Source: CAVQBP01 sp963848195
Lineage (GTDB): Bacteria > Bacteroidota > Ignavibacteria > Ignavibacteriales > Ignavibacteriaceae
Assembly (NCBI GenBank): GCA_963848195.1
Contig: CAWKCY010000002.1
Span: 100,684 to 164,683, forward strand
DNA: 64,000 nt
Direction of reading: 5' to 3'
Position 1 is the stretch's first letter, and every line of letters begins with the position of its first letter. Below the pieces are notes generated by a model, which was not told the origin of the DNA, ran no database searches, and saw nothing but the letters and a program-made list of their open reading frames with translations. The position numbers and the translations under genes were made by a program. Below, piece after piece: positions 18,394 through 29,555 of this stretch.

Positions 18394-18541
18394 AGAGTAA
18401 TTAAATACTCTTTTTTTATTATTAAACTAGCAAAGCCAAATTGTAATGCTCTATTTATTGCTATATTGCCATGCAATTAACAATGTAACAATTAAGCAAT
18501 TAAACAATTTTCTTTCCACTTTTTTATTTAACAGGTGAAAT

Positions 18542-19472
18542 ATGAAAAGTCAGGCCCTTAAAATTGGTTTATTATTATTAATTGCCTTAAGCTTAATTTC
18601 TTGCAATAAGAAAGAAGAAAAAACTTCAAAGAAGATTGGTGTCACACTATTAGCAAGAGCCCATATTTTTTATAGAGATCTTGAAGATGGTCTAAACTCT
18701 CAGGCAGATTCTAACGGGTATCAGTTAATAATAACTTCTGCTGACTTTGATCTTGGCAAGCAGATATCCCAGGTTGAAGATTTTATATCAAGAAATGTAG
18801 ATGCAATTATTGTCTGCCCTGTAGATTCAAAAGGGATAGGGCCTGCAATCCAGGAGGCAAATAGAGCTAATATACCGGTTTTTACTGCGGATATTGCTGC
18901 CGAGGGTGGTAAAGTTGTTTCTCATATTGCTTCGGATAATGTTGCAGGAGGAAGATTAGCCGGAGAATATCTTGCTAAGTTGTTGAATGGAAAAGGGAGA
19001 ACTTGCAATTATTGATCAGCCTGCAATTACTTCTGTGCTGGATCGCGTAAAGGGATTTAAAGAAGCTATAGCTAAATTTCCTAACTTAACTATTGTATCC
19101 GATGTTAATGGAATGGGTGTAAGAGATCGCTCTCTGCAGGCTGCCACAGATGTACTGCAAGCACATCCTAATCTAGCTGGAATTTTCGGGATAAATGATG
19201 ATTCCGCTTTGGGGGCACTTGATGCAGTTAAACAATTTAATGGAAAAGATATATCTATTGTAGGATATGACGCTACTCCGCCTGCCAGAAAGGCAATTAT
19301 TGAAGGTTCTGCACTAAAAGCAGATGTTGTGCAATATCCTGTCAAAATAGGTATAACTACAATAAAAGAGATAAAAAACTATTTTGAAGGAAAACAGGTC
19401 CCGGGACTTGTCCCTGTTGATGTTGGAATTGTTGATCAGGATTTTCTGAAATCTCATCCTTCTTCCGATTAA
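18542..19472 (+). CDS. Sugar ABC transporter substrate-binding lipoprotein (RbsB-like), frameshifted
   Basis: Periplasmic-binding protein of the ribose/galactose type with a lipoprotein signal (L-I-S-C at residues 18-21). The N-terminal lobe contains V-D-A-I-I-V-C-P-V-D-S-K-G and the C-terminal lobe G-I-F-G-I-N-D-D-S-A-L-G-A and S-I-V-G-Y-D-A. The frame breaks in the GGG run at 18995-18997 (first frame stops at 19015); one base fewer restores N-G-K-G-E-L-A-I-I-D-Q-P and a normal length of about 310 residues. It is the first gene of a transporter operon, 13 bases ahead of the ATPase. The sugar is unknown, but the downstream alpha-mannosidase makes mannose or a mannoside plausible. Confidence 0.85.
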
Positions 19473-19485
19473 AAGGTTCAAGAAA

Positions 19486-20973
19486 ATGAGCTCACTACTT
19501 GAAATGAGGAGTATTTCAAAACAATATCCAGGTGTATTAGCACTGGATAATGTTTCATTTGACTTAAATAGTGGTGAAATTCATTGTTTATTAGGAGAAA
19601 ATGGGGCGGGTAAATCGACGTTAATGAAAATTCTTTCCGGTGCTCTTAAGAAAAATTCCGGTGATATTTTAATTGAAAATAAAGAAGTAGAATACAATTC
19701 ACCTTCTGAGGCACAGCATTTGGGGATAGGAATAATATATCAGGATTTTAAACTTATTCCTGAATTAACCGCTGCTGATAATATTTTTCTCGGCAGTGAA
19801 ATCATAAAAAATTCTTTTGCATTTTTAGATAAAAAGAAGATGATTGAACTGGCGGAGAAAGCATTTGATGAACTTGGCGAAAATGTCCCTTTAAATCTTC
19901 CGGTTTTTAGACTTAGTGTTGCACAAAGACAAATGGTGGAAATTGCAAAAGCATTAAATCGTAAAATCAAAATTCTTGCAATGGATGAACCGACTGCTTC
20001 TCTTACTGCTTCGGAAATTAAGAACCTCTTTAAGGTTATTCAAAAACTGAAATCACAAGGGGTAGGAATAATTTATATATCTCACAGACTCGAAGAAGTG
20101 TTTGAAATTGGTGATAGGGCGACTGTATTAAGAGATGGAAAGAAAATTGCCTCCATAAACGTTAAGGATACAAATATTAAGGAATTAATTCAGCTTATGG
20201 TGGGACGTGAATTAGCCGGAGAATTCCCGCAGCACACTTATAAACCTAGTGATGAAATTTTGAAATTGAAGAACATCCGGTCAGGCAAGCTTCAGGATAT
20301 AAACTTAACATTGTATAAAGGGGAAGTTCTGGGTATTGCCGGATTAGTCGGTGCAGGTAGAAGTGAATTAGCAAGAGTAATTTTTGGTGCCGATAAAACT
20401 GAAACGGGAGAAATATTTTTAGAAGGTATTAAACAGAATTTTAAATCCCCCAAAGAAGCCATTAATGCCGGAATTGCCTTATTGACTGAAGACAGGAATC
20501 TCTACGGTCTTTTTATGGATAGAAATATAAGAGAAAATATTTCTATTTCTAATCTTTCTCCTTTAATGAGAGGGCTTTTTATTGATAAAGCTAAAGAGAA
20601 AGATATTGTCGGAAACTATTTCAATCAGTTGAAAATAAAAGCACCTTCACAGGAAACAAAGGTGGAAAATTTAAGCGGAGGCAACAGGCAAAAAGTTGTA
20701 CTTGCTAGATGGCTTCACACAAATTCTAAACTAATAATTTTTGACGAACCTACTGCCGGTATTGATGTAGGAGTAAAATACGAGATTTATAATTTAATTA
20801 TTAGTCTTATTGAAAGAGGAATCGGAATTATTGTAATTTCTTCGGAACTTCCTGAGCTGATCGGGATATCGGATAGGATGGTGGTTATGTGTGAAGGGAG
20901 GATTACCGGAACCCTTGATAAAAAAGAATTTACACAGGAAAAGATATTAGATCTTGCAACAAAAACTAGATAA
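19486..20973 (+). CDS. Sugar ABC transporter ATPase, two-domain (RbsA/MglA-like)
   Basis: A 495-residue fusion of two nucleotide-binding domains, the hallmark of ribose/galactose-type importers. The first has Walker A G-E-N-G-A-G-K-S-T (near residue 38), a degenerate signature L-S-V-A-Q-R-Q-M and Walker B L-A-M-D-E-P-T-A. The second has the usual altered P-loop (A-G-L-V-G-A-G-R-S-E), signature L-S-G-G-N-R-Q-K and I-I-F-D-E-P-T-A-G-I-D. It couples ATP hydrolysis to sugar uptake with the neighbouring binding protein and permease. The 193-bp gap before the permease contains a fragment of the MITE-like repeat. Confidence 0.92.
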   Translation: MSSLLEMRSISKQYPGVLALDNVSFDLNSGEIHCLLGENGAGKSTLMKILSGALKKNSGDILIENKEVEYNSPSEAQHLGIGIIYQDFKLIPELTAADNIFLGSEIIKNSFAFLDKKKMIELAEKAFDELGENVPLNLPVFRLSVAQRQMVEIAKALNRKIKILAMDEPTASLTASEIKNLFKVIQKLKSQGVGIIYISHRLEEVFEIGDRATVLRDGKKIASINVKDTNIKELIQLMVGRELAGEFPQHTYKPSDEILKLKNIRSGKLQDINLTLYKGEVLGIAGLVGAGRSELARVIFGADKTETGEIFLEGIKQNFKSPKEAINAGIALLTEDRNLYGLFMDRNIRENISISNLSPLMRGLFIDKAKEKDIVGNYFNQLKIKAPSQETKVENLSGGNRQKVVLARWLHTNSKLIIFDEPTAGIDVGVKYEIYNLIISLIERGIGIIVISSELPELIGISDRMVVMCEGRITGTLDKKEFTQEKILDLATKTR

Positions 20974-21090
20974 GTAATTTTATAGTAACACAAAAAGCAG
21001 TATTTGAAACATTACATCTTAATCGTTAGAAATTAAGTTTATATCTCGATTTATATTTAATGAAAAACTGCAATTGTTTTCTGTCTAAAA

Positions 21091-21112
21091 TTGTCATCTT
21101 TACATCTGAGAA
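21091..21112. repeat. Fragment of the MITE-like element
   Basis: TTGTCATCTTTACATCTGAG is the inverse of the left end of the 135-bp family (CTCAGATGTAAAGATGACA). No matching right end is found nearby, so this is a remnant inside the transporter operon. Confidence 0.6.
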
Positions 21113-21166
21113 AAATACACCTAATAAGTCAGTATTATAAATTGTAAAAAAATCCGGATTAAAAAT

Positions 21167-22126
21167 ATGTTTACACGGGTTAAAGACAGTAAATACATGC
21201 AAAAAATGACAGACTTTAGCTTGACTATTGTGTTTGTTATTGAAGTAATTATTTTTTCACAGTCTTCTCCATACTTCTTTTCAGCTGGAAATTTACTTAA
21301 TATAACTCTCCAGGCATCAATAACCGCAATAATAGCTGCCGGAATGACATTTGTAATATTAACAGCAGGTATTGATTTATCAGTTGGTTCTCTGGTAGCT
21401 TTTTCGGGTGTCTTAACTGCAAGTCTCTTGAAAATTGATCTCCCTCTTTATCTAGTATTTCCTATCGCAATGCTTGGCGGGCTTATTTTTGGTGTCTTAT
21501 CTGGCTGGGTTGCCGGAATTTTTGTTACCAAATTTAACATCACACCCTTTATAGTTACACTTGCTTTAATGACAATCTGGCGGGGTGCTGCTTTTGTTTA
21601 TACTCAGGGCAGACCCGTTTGGGAACTACCGGATATATTTAGTTATTTAGGTGAAGGTAGAATCTTAGGAATACCTTTCCCTACTATAATTATGATAATC
21701 GTGTTTGTTATCTCTCATATTGTATTAACCAAAACAAAATTCGGACGATATGTTTACGCAGTAGGTGGGAACCTTGAAGCTGCAAGACTGGCAGGAATAA
21801 ATACTAATTTTGTTCTTATTACGGTATATATAATTTCGGGAGTTCTCTCTGCGGTCAGCGGTATTTTACTTGCTTCCCGTGTTAATTCCGGTCAGCCGAA
21901 TGCAGGTTTAATGTATGAACTTGATGTAATTGCCGCAGTTGTTGTTGGAGGTACCAGTTTATTTGGCGGAAGAGGAACTATAATCGGGACTTTTATAGGA
22001 GCTATGCTGATTGCTGTTTTAAGAAACGGATTGAACTTGATGAACGTAGGTTCTTATGTGCAACAAATAGTTGTTGGTGTGGTTATTCTTCTCGCTGTTC
22101 TTCTTGATCAATTAAGACAAAAGTAA
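21167..22126 (+). CDS. Sugar ABC transporter permease (RbsC-like)
   Basis: A 319-residue inner-membrane permease of the ribose/xylose branch, with 8-10 helices and the family stretches A-G-M-T-F-V-I-L-T-A-G-I-D-L-S-V-G-S (about 58-75), F-N-I-T-P-F-I-V-T-L (about 124-133) and V-V-V-G-G-T-S-L-F-G-G-R-G-T-I. It completes a three-component importer with the two upstream genes. It lies 25 bases before the GH38 gene, which suggests that the mannosidase product is the transported sugar. Confidence 0.93.
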   Translation: MFTRVKDSKYMQKMTDFSLTIVFVIEVIIFSQSSPYFFSAGNLLNITLQASITAIIAAGMTFVILTAGIDLSVGSLVAFSGVLTASLLKIDLPLYLVFPIAMLGGLIFGVLSGWVAGIFVTKFNITPFIVTLALMTIWRGAAFVYTQGRPVWELPDIFSYLGEGRILGIPFPTIIMIIVFVISHIVLTKTKFGRYVYAVGGNLEAARLAGINTNFVLITVYIISGVLSAVSGILLASRVNSGQPNAGLMYELDVIAAVVVGGTSLFGGRGTIIGTFIGAMLIAVLRNGLNLMNVGSYVQQIVVGVVILLAVLLDQLRQK

Positions 22127-22151
22127 TTTTAATAAATAAACCGGGTAAAAA

Positions 22152-25100
22152 ATGAAAGCGGTTAGATATTTCTCTTTTCTATTGCTCATACCATTTTTTT
22201 TATATTCTCAACAGAATAATATGAAATCAAATGTTGATATAATTTCTAAAAAATTAACTTTCTTAAGTACATTTTCTTATGATGACTGGAAAAAGAGCCC
22301 TAATCTTTCAAAAGGAACTATAATTGAAGGAGATCCGGTTTCAATAAATTTTGATGATTCTAAGTGGGAAACACTCAGCATCAATCAAAGTGTTACTGAT
22401 GATTCGTGCTGGCTCAGAAAAGAGATTGTTCTTCCTGAACAAATGTTGGGTCATCCCGTAAAAGGCAAAATAAAATTACTCCTTTCTGTTGATGATTATG
22501 GCTATCTATGGATAAACGGGGAAAGCAAGGGCTATTTTCCGTGGGATGGTGAATTTGTTTTAACTGAAGATGCTAAACCTAAAGAAAAATTTCTTGTTGT
22601 AATAAAAGCAATTAATACCGGCGGTCCATTAAGGCTTTTAAGAGCTGAGCTCGATATGGGTATTGTAACTCCTCTTAGAGAAGAAATTCAGGATTTAGCA
22701 TTGAGTCTAAAAACCGGACAGAAACTGTTAAGCTTTGATACTTACCAGACTAATGCAACAGTTACTTTTGATCCTGGGACTGATAAGTCTACTGTAGATA
22801 AAAATGAAAAGATAAAATTAAACAAATTACTGCAGCAGGAGGTATTAAAAATTAATACTGATGCACTTGGAAATGGAGATATTTTAAGATATCGGCAATC
22901 TGCTGAATCTGTAGAAAAGGCTCTTAAGCCTGTAGCTGATTACTCGAAAAAGTTCACTCTCTTTTTCGATTCAAATGCCCATATTGATGCTGCATGGTTA
23001 TGGCGTGATCTGGAAACAAAACTTATTTGCAGAAATACCTTTTCTTCCGTACTCCATATAATGAATGAGAAACCAAAGTTTACTTATACTCAAAGTGCGG
23101 CTCAATATTATAAATGGATGCAGGATTTATATCCGGACGTTTATAACGAAATAAAAGCAAGGATAAAAGACGGAAGATGGGAAGCAGTTGGTGGTATGTG
23201 GATTGAGCCTGATTGTAATCTTCCTAGCGGTGTGTCGTGGGACAGGCAGCTGCTTTATGCAAAAAGATATTTTAAAGATAGTCTTGGTGTTGATGTAAAA
23301 ATTGGCTGGAATCCTGATTCTTTCGGATATAACTGGAACATGCCTATGTTTTATCAAAATGCCGGAATCGATGCCTTTATTACTCAAAAAATTGGATGGA
23401 ATGATACAAATGTTTTTCCTTATAGGGTCTTTTGGTGGGAATCTCCCGATGGTTCAAGAATCCTTTCTTATTTCCCATTCGATTATGTAAATACTATTAC
23501 TCAAGCTTATGGATTGGTTGATTGGCTGCGACAATTTGAAGCTAATACCGGATTCAGAAAATTTATGATTCTTTTCGGAGTAGGTGATCACGGAGGCGGA
23601 CCTACAATCGATATGATTAATAGAATTGAACATCTCAAAAACGTTTTTATTTATCCTAATATTCAATATGGAACTGCCTCGGATTATATCAACTGGATTA
23701 AAAGTCAGGATCTTTCAAATCTTCCTGTTTGGAACGATGAACTTTATCTTGAATATCATCGCGGTACTTATACTTCTCATGACAAAACAAAAAAATATAA
23801 TAGGGAATTAGAAAACCTTCTTTCCGAATCAGAGAAATTTTCTTTAATATCTTCCATGTACGGCAATAAATATCCACAGTCCGATCTAAAGGATGCATGG
23901 GAAAAAGTAATGTTCAATCAATTTCACGATATTTTACCCGGTTCAGGTATTAGAGAAAATTATATTGATGCTTCTGAAAAATATCAGGAAGCTGAAAAGA
24001 TTGGTAATTTTACTTTGAGTAATGCCCTCAATGTCATAAGTAAAAATATTAATACCTCTGAAATAAAAGATGGACAGCCAATTGAAATATTTAATCCGCT
24101 TTCATGGATTAGAACAGATATAGTTAAATTTAATTTACCGGAAGGTGATAAAAATGACTACTCAGTTTATGATATCAACGGTACTGAAGTCCCTTCTCAA
24201 ATAGTAAAAAAAGATTATTATACAAATCAGGTTTTATTTATCGCCTCCGGAATTCCTTCTCTAGGTTATAAAACTTACATATTAAAAAAAGGAAAATCAG
24301 CTTTACAAACTCGTGATTTAATTGCTGCGGTTGATAAGTTAGAAAATCAATTCTTCAAAGTTACTATAGATACATCCACCGGCTGGGTTAAAAATATTCT
24401 GGATAAAAGAAACGGAAAAGAATTGTTTAGAAGTGAAGGAAATAAGCTTCAGCTTCTTGAAGATAAACCAAAACAATATGATGCCTGGAATATCGGACTT
24501 ACCGGTGTAGAATATCCTTCTCATTTTACAAAAGCTGAAGTATTAGAGAACGGACCTGTGAGGATAATTGTCAGATTATACCGGGATTATCTGAAACCTG
24601 GTGTTGTGAAAGATTACCCGACTCCCAATTTCCCGTCTTCGTTTTTTACACAGGATATAATCCTATATAATGGTCTTGATAGAATTGATTTTCAAACAGA
24701 TGTTGACTGGTGGGAAGAACATACCATGCTGAAAGTTGCTTTCCCGCTTTCATTCAGTGATACAGTAGCAGCTTATGAGATTCCATATGGAAGTATTCAA
24801 AGATCAACACAAAGGATTACTAACTGGCAAAAAGCACGATTTGAGGTTCCCGCTGAAAAATGGGCTGATATGACTTTGGGAAATTATGGTGTAAGCCTGC
24901 TTAATAATTCCAAATATGGGTATGATATTAAAGATAATGTTATGAGATTGTCTTTATTAAGATCTCCTAAATGGCCCGATCCGACACAGGATATGGGTAA
25001 ACATAAAATTGATTATGCTCTTTATCCTCATACCGGAAGCTGGCAGGAAGCTGGAGTAGTACAAAGAGGCTGGGAATATAATGAACCTCTGATTCCTGTT

Positions 25101-25397
25101 TCAAATGGAATTCATCCCGGCGTTTTGCCAGACAGCGATTCTTTTATAAAATTAAAAGATGATAACCTTGTATTAACAACTGTTAAAAAGGCTGAAGATT
25201 CAGATGCGTGGATTTATCAATGGTATGACTCAAAAGGAAGTGAAACGGAAGCAGTTCTAACATTACCTAAAGTACCAAAGAAAGTCGTTGAATCTAATTT
25301 TGTGGAAGATGATGGAAAGCCAATCTCTTTTGATGGGAAAGTTGTTCGAATAAAAACAAATAAGAATTCTGTTAAGACAATAAAGGTTTATTATTAA
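22152..25397 (+). CDS. Alpha-mannosidase, glycoside hydrolase family 38
   Basis: A 1081-residue exported GH38 enzyme with a signal peptide (residues 1-20, ending L-Y-S-Q). The catalytic (alpha/beta)7 domain begins with the zinc-site motif S-N-A-H-I-D-A-A-W-L-W-R (about 277) and has the nucleophile-region G-W-N-P-D-S-F-G-Y-N-W-N-M-P (about 381). A three-helix region and long C-terminal beta domains follow. It removes alpha-linked mannose from oligosaccharides, probably in the periplasm because no T9SS sorting domain is present. The preceding N-terminal beta domain (about 60-170) is common in this family. It is the last gene of the transporter operon; the pair implies scavenging of mannosides. 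Confidence 0.93.
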   Translation: MKAVRYFSFLLLIPFFLYSQQNNMKSNVDIISKKLTFLSTFSYDDWKKSPNLSKGTIIEGDPVSINFDDSKWETLSINQSVTDDSCWLRKEIVLPEQMLGHPVKGKIKLLLSVDDYGYLWINGESKGYFPWDGEFVLTEDAKPKEKFLVVIKAINTGGPLRLLRAELDMGIVTPLREEIQDLALSLKTGQKLLSFDTYQTNATVTFDPGTDKSTVDKNEKIKLNKLLQQEVLKINTDALGNGDILRYRQSAESVEKALKPVADYSKKFTLFFDSNAHIDAAWLWRDLETKLICRNTFSSVLHIMNEKPKFTYTQSAAQYYKWMQDLYPDVYNEIKARIKDGRWEAVGGMWIEPDCNLPSGVSWDRQLLYAKRYFKDSLGVDVKIGWNPDSFGYNWNMPMFYQNAGIDAFITQKIGWNDTNVFPYRVFWWESPDGSRILSYFPFDYVNTITQAYGLVDWLRQFEANTGFRKFMILFGVGDHGGGPTIDMINRIEHLKNVFIYPNIQYGTASDYINWIKSQDLSNLPVWNDELYLEYHRGTYTSHDKTKKYNRELENLLSESEKFSLISSMYGNKYPQSDLKDAWEKVMFNQFHDILPGSGIRENYIDASEKYQEAEKIGNFTLSNALNVISKNINTSEIKDGQPIEIFNPLSWIRTDIVKFNLPEGDKNDYSVYDINGTEVPSQIVKKDYYTNQVLFIASGIPSLGYKTYILKKGKSALQTRDLIAAVDKLENQFFKVTIDTSTGWVKNILDKRNGKELFRSEGNKLQLLEDKPKQYDAWNIGLTGVEYPSHFTKAEVLENGPVRIIVRLYRDYLKPGVVKDYPTPNFPSSFFTQDIILYNGLDRIDFQTDVDWWEEHTMLKVAFPLSFSDTVAAYEIPYGSIQRSTQRITNWQKARFEVPAEKWADMTLGNYGVSLLNNSKYGYDIKDNVMRLSLLRSPKWPDPTQDMGKHKIDYALYPHTGSWQEAGVVQRGWEYNEPLIPVSNGIHPGVLPDSDSFIKLKDDNLVLTTVKKAEDSDAWIYQWYDSKGSETEAVLTLPKVPKKVVESNFVEDDGKPISFDGKVVRIKTNKNSVKTIKVYY

Positions 25398-25417
25398 TTG
25401 AAGAAATATGCAATAAA

Positions 25418-26242
25418 CTAGACTCCGCTGAATGCACTGAATCCGCCGTCTACGGGAATTATTGTACCGGTTACAAATTTGGAAGCATCGCTTGCGAGCC
25501 ACAGTGCGGTTCCGATAATCTCATCAGGAAGACCAAATCTTTTAAATGGCGTAATACTAATTATCGTCTTGGCTCTTTCGGTTAAAGAACCATCTTCATT
25601 GGTTAAAAGGTGTTTGTTTTGAGTAGTTAGAAGAAATCCCGGAGCAATTGCATTAACTCTGATTCCGTTGCCGAATTTTAAAGCCATCTCTACAGCCATC
25701 CATCGTGTAAAATTATCAATTGCAGCTTTTGCTGCAGAATAGCCGACAACACGGGTTATAGCCCTATATGCAGCCATTGAAGAGATGTTTATAATTGAAC
25801 CTTTCTTCTGCTTTGCCATTGATTTTCCGAATACTAACGTCGGCATGACAGTCCCTTTTAAGTTTAAATCCGTTACTTTTTCAAATTGTTTAATCTCAAT
25901 ATCAAATACACTCTGATCAACTCCAATTGTCGCTCCCGCAATATTTCCCCCAGCAGCATTTATCAAAATATCTATTTGTGAAAATTTGTCGAGAATTTCA
26001 TCATTCACATTTTTAATATTATCTTCATCGAGGACATTGCATTTTAAACCAATGACTTCGCTATTCTCTTTAGTCAAACTTTCAACTTTTTCCTGGAGGG
26101 TATCTTCATTACGGGCGAGCAGTACTACTTTTGCTCCCGAATTAACCAAACCTTTGGCAATTTCGCTTCCGATTATACCGCTGCCGCCGGTTATAACTGC
26201 AACTTTATTCTCTACATTAAATATATTTTCCAGATAATGCAT
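25418..26242 (-). CDS. SDR oxidoreductase (fructuronate/mannonate or gluconate type)
   Basis: A 274-residue short-chain dehydrogenase: T-G-G-S-G-I-I-G cofactor motif near residue 19, N-A-A-G-G near 96, catalytic Ser in N-I-S-S-M-A-A, and Y-S-A-A-K (Y about 169, K about 173). The insert with G-G-N-I-A-G-A-T-I and the ending P-V-D-G-G-F-S-A-F-S-G-V are shared with SDR-type D-mannonate (fructuronate) oxidoreductases and gluconate 5-dehydrogenases. It converges on the alpha-mannosidase gene with a 20-base gap. The link to sugar-acid metabolism is inferred. Confidence 0.85.
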   Translation of the reverse strand: MHYLENIFNVENKVAVITGGSGIIGSEIAKGLVNSGAKVVLLARNEDTLQEKVESLTKENSEVIGLKCNVLDEDNIKNVNDEILDKFSQIDILINAAGGNIAGATIGVDQSVFDIEIKQFEKVTDLNLKGTVMPTLVFGKSMAKQKKGSIINISSMAAYRAITRVVGYSAAKAAIDNFTRWMAVEMALKFGNGIRVNAIAPGFLLTTQNKHLLTNEDGSLTERAKTIISITPFKRFGLPDEIIGTALWLASDASKFVTGTIIPVDGGFSAFSGV

Positions 26243-26267
26243 AGTGTCCTAAAGAAATAATTAAGTC

Positions 26268-26392
26268 GAGTAAAATAGATGTAAAGATGACATCTTTAGA
26301 AAACAAAAATCGCTTTCAATTTTAATTAAGATGTAATTCAGATAAATCTTATTTCTAAAAATAAAGATGTCATCTTTTATATTTGCACAACT
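26268..26392. repeat. MITE-like inverted-repeat element, copy d
   Basis: Palindromes AAAGATGACATCTTT (26283-26297) and AAAGATGTCATCTTT (26363-26377) are 80 bp apart; the ends are more worn than in copies b and c. It lies between the SDR and DUF2723 genes, both on the minus strand. Confidence 0.85.
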
Positions 26393-26404
26393 ATCGTTTA
26401 TTGA

Positions 26405-29270
26405 TCATTTACCCATCTGCTTTATTCTTTCTATTTCCTGCTCAATACCCTGATCATTGGGGTAATAACTCTTCAATTGATTCAAGATATCTACTGCTTT
26501 ACCATATTCTTTTAGTTTTATGTAGATATCCGTCAGCATACTAAAGGAATTATAAGGAGAATTTATCTGGTTAACGCTCGTTTTCAGGTTTGCTATAGCT
26601 GTCGGCTCAACTTCAGAGGCTATTTTTTTGAATTTATCGAAATCACCTGCATTGTAATATATAATTCCTACATTGTATAATAATCTATAATCCATGCTTA
26701 TATCTTCACGAGGAATTTTTGTTTCCATTACATCAAGCGTCTTTAATGCCATTTTATTATTCTGAAGATCTGATTGATAATATGAAGCCAGACGTACGAA
26801 AACATTTCTATAATTTTGTATAAGACCATCCTCCATATCGGTAAAGAATATATTTTTATTATTTAATCCTCTGAATAAGAATTGCGGACTATACCCTTTA
26901 GAAATAGTTATGCTGCTATCAGGGGTTAGAAATTCTTTTTGCAGCAATGGTACATCAATATAGTCGCTCCTTTCGGGGCTCTTTTGCGGTACCACTCTAT
27001 AAGTTAAACCATCAAGCTTTAAATAATCATCCAATCCTATATAGGAATCTCTGGAACAGGTAGAAGCAAAATATATTGGTCTGTCCCAGCTGTTTGATCT
27101 TATAATATCAAGCACAGCCAGGTCCTGGACACGCAGCCCTTTTACATTTCCAAACTGGATGGTATTAGGCACTCTGAAAGAAATTTTTCCGGTTTTTATG
27201 ACAGAGGAATCGGTTACATCATATTTTTGAATATCTTCCTTTGAAATGGGTACTGAAATAACATGAGGATCCCATTGCTGGGGTTCTATATTCTCCAATT
27301 CCGCATCGCTCATCTGGAATTTTACTTTTTCAGCTCCGTATGGTTCAGTATCTTTTAGTTGTTTTAAGTACCAATTTGTATTTGCCAGGCTTAAACATAC
27401 TACCCTTACATCCCTTCGTACTCCTTCAACATATTGCAAATACCAGAGTGGAAATGTATCGTTATCTCCGCCTGTAAAAATAATTGAGTTTGGTTTGCAG
27501 CTTTGAAGCAGATTATATGATAAATCCCATGGCAGCCAATTTTTAGAACGGTCATGAGTGAAATAATTTGCCCGAAGCATATGGATTGGTATCAGCACAA
27601 TTAACAATGCAGCAATAGAATACCCGGCTAATTTTTGGTATTTAATATCTTTAATCTTTCCGGTAATTAATTCAATTAATTCCTTAGTACCGATGGCAAT
27701 CCATATAGCAAAAACAAAATAGGCCCCCGCATAAAAATAGTCTCTTTCCCTTGGCTGGGGCTGCTGTTGATTTTGATAGAATGCTGTAAGATATCCCATA
27801 AATAGAAATAATATTAAGAACCAAGATGCAAGTTTCCAGTCCTTCTTGAAATGGAAATAGATCCCCAGCAAACCAATAATGAAAGGAATTCCCCAAAATT
27901 CATTCCATTTAACTCCTGCATCCTGAACTGTTGATTCTCTTCCGGCATAATTCCAGAGCAGATATCGCGTAAACATATGGCTCACCTGATAATTCCAAAA
28001 GAAATCAAGATCGCTGGAATAATCTGTATATGTCTGCCGGTGCATAGGATCATCTGAAAATCTTCTCTTAAAAATTGGAAAATCTCCATATTGTTCACGG
28101 TTTAAATAATAGACAAGATCCTTAAAATTATTTGGTGAATTTTCATCCATAGGAGTATTTTCATTGGATCTAATAATTATCATTGAATACGTGGTAAATC
28201 CTATTAAAGTAAACATGAAACATAGAGCTGCCAGATTGAGCACAGATTTTTTATTTTTCATGGTCCAATGTACAAGATAAAGCAGACCAGCCAGTATAAC
28301 TAGAAAAATTAATAAATTGGTAGTTAATTCAGGTCCGCCAATCCATAAAAGAAGTGTAGGAAATAACTTAACGACACCCGGGATATGCTATAGCTAATAC
28401 CACACCTCCAACTGCTATAGGGAAATAAAACGAATTTTTATTAAATACCTGCTTTCTAAAAATTGCTATGTATACTGCAGTTATTCCAATCATTATCCAT
28501 TTAAATTTCGAATCAAAAGCTTGATATTGAGTAGGCGAGGGGGGTTGTGAGCTAGTCTGTGAAGCCCATAAAATAATTGAGATAAGTGCTATAATCCCTA
28601 AATGAAAAAGAAAAATATATCCTGACTTCTTATACATTTCATCATCGATAACATACCTCTTCATTACCACTACACCAATGAATGTTAAAATCGCGAGAAC
28701 ACTCATAAGATGTACGCCTGCAGCAATGCCAATTATATAAGCCATTAAGACTATGTACTTTTCGTTCCCGGGTGTCCCGGATTTTTCTAGCCATAACATC
28801 ATCAGCCAAACGACCAGTGCAAATAATAATGTACTTAATGAAAAATAATTTGATTCCGTTGCATTAAACCAGAATGTATCACAAAAGGATAAAGTTAATG
28901 CACCTATAGCTGCTGATAAATAAGTTATAAGCTTATCGGAAAAATCAGCGTATTTTTCTTTTTTATAATGTTCAATTATTCTTATCACTATTAAATAGAG
29001 CAGCAAAACAGTGAATGCAGCAGAAAATACCGAAACTAAATTAATTCTGAACCCTATATCATTTGCAAAAGGAATTATTGAAAAAATCCTTCCGATTAAA
29101 AGCCAGAAGGGTCCTCCGGGGGGATGAGGAACCATTAAAGAATAAGATGCTGCGGATATTTCTCCCGGATCCCAGAAGGATACTGAACATTGAACTGTTA
29201 ATAGCAAAACAATCAATGATGTTAAAAAGACTAATGCTCCAATTATCCTGCGGAGAGAGTCGTTTTTCAT
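26405..29270 (-). CDS. DUF2723 (TMEM260-like) polytopic membrane protein, frameshifted
   Basis: Large inner-membrane protein of the DUF2723 family, which resembles protein O-mannosyltransferases and is common in Bacteroidota. The N-terminal S-F-W-D-P-G-E-I-S-A-A-S-Y and P-H-P-P-G-G-P-F-W are diagnostic. About 11 helices are followed by a soluble C-terminal region with tetratricopeptide-like helices. The first frame stops at 28368 after A-I-A-Y-P-G-C-R. One base fewer in CCCGGG (28377-28382) restores Y-P-G-V-V-K-L-F-P-T-L-L-L-W and reads straight into the long downstream frame (M-K-N-K-K-S at 28261 is internal). The joined length is about 954 residues, normal for the family. Possible role: glycosylation of exported proteins. 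Confidence 0.85.
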
Positions 29271-29555
29271 GTTTTTCCTTTATAGACTTCAGACGATAAA
29301 TTTTATTTAAACCACAAATTTATAAAAACCATATAATATTTACACTATATAAATCAGTCTGTTTAAGACGAAATAAATATTTTAGGGGTTAAAGGCTGTG
29401 TGAAAATATAAATTGTAGGGTGATTCTCCGAATCGCTAATGCGAATTTTGATTGAATTTATAATAAGTTAAACGAAACAGAGTTTCGTTCTACGCTTTTC
29501 AAACAGGTTCTTTATCCAACGGATAGGTTTATCCAAACGGATAGAAAAAGATAGG

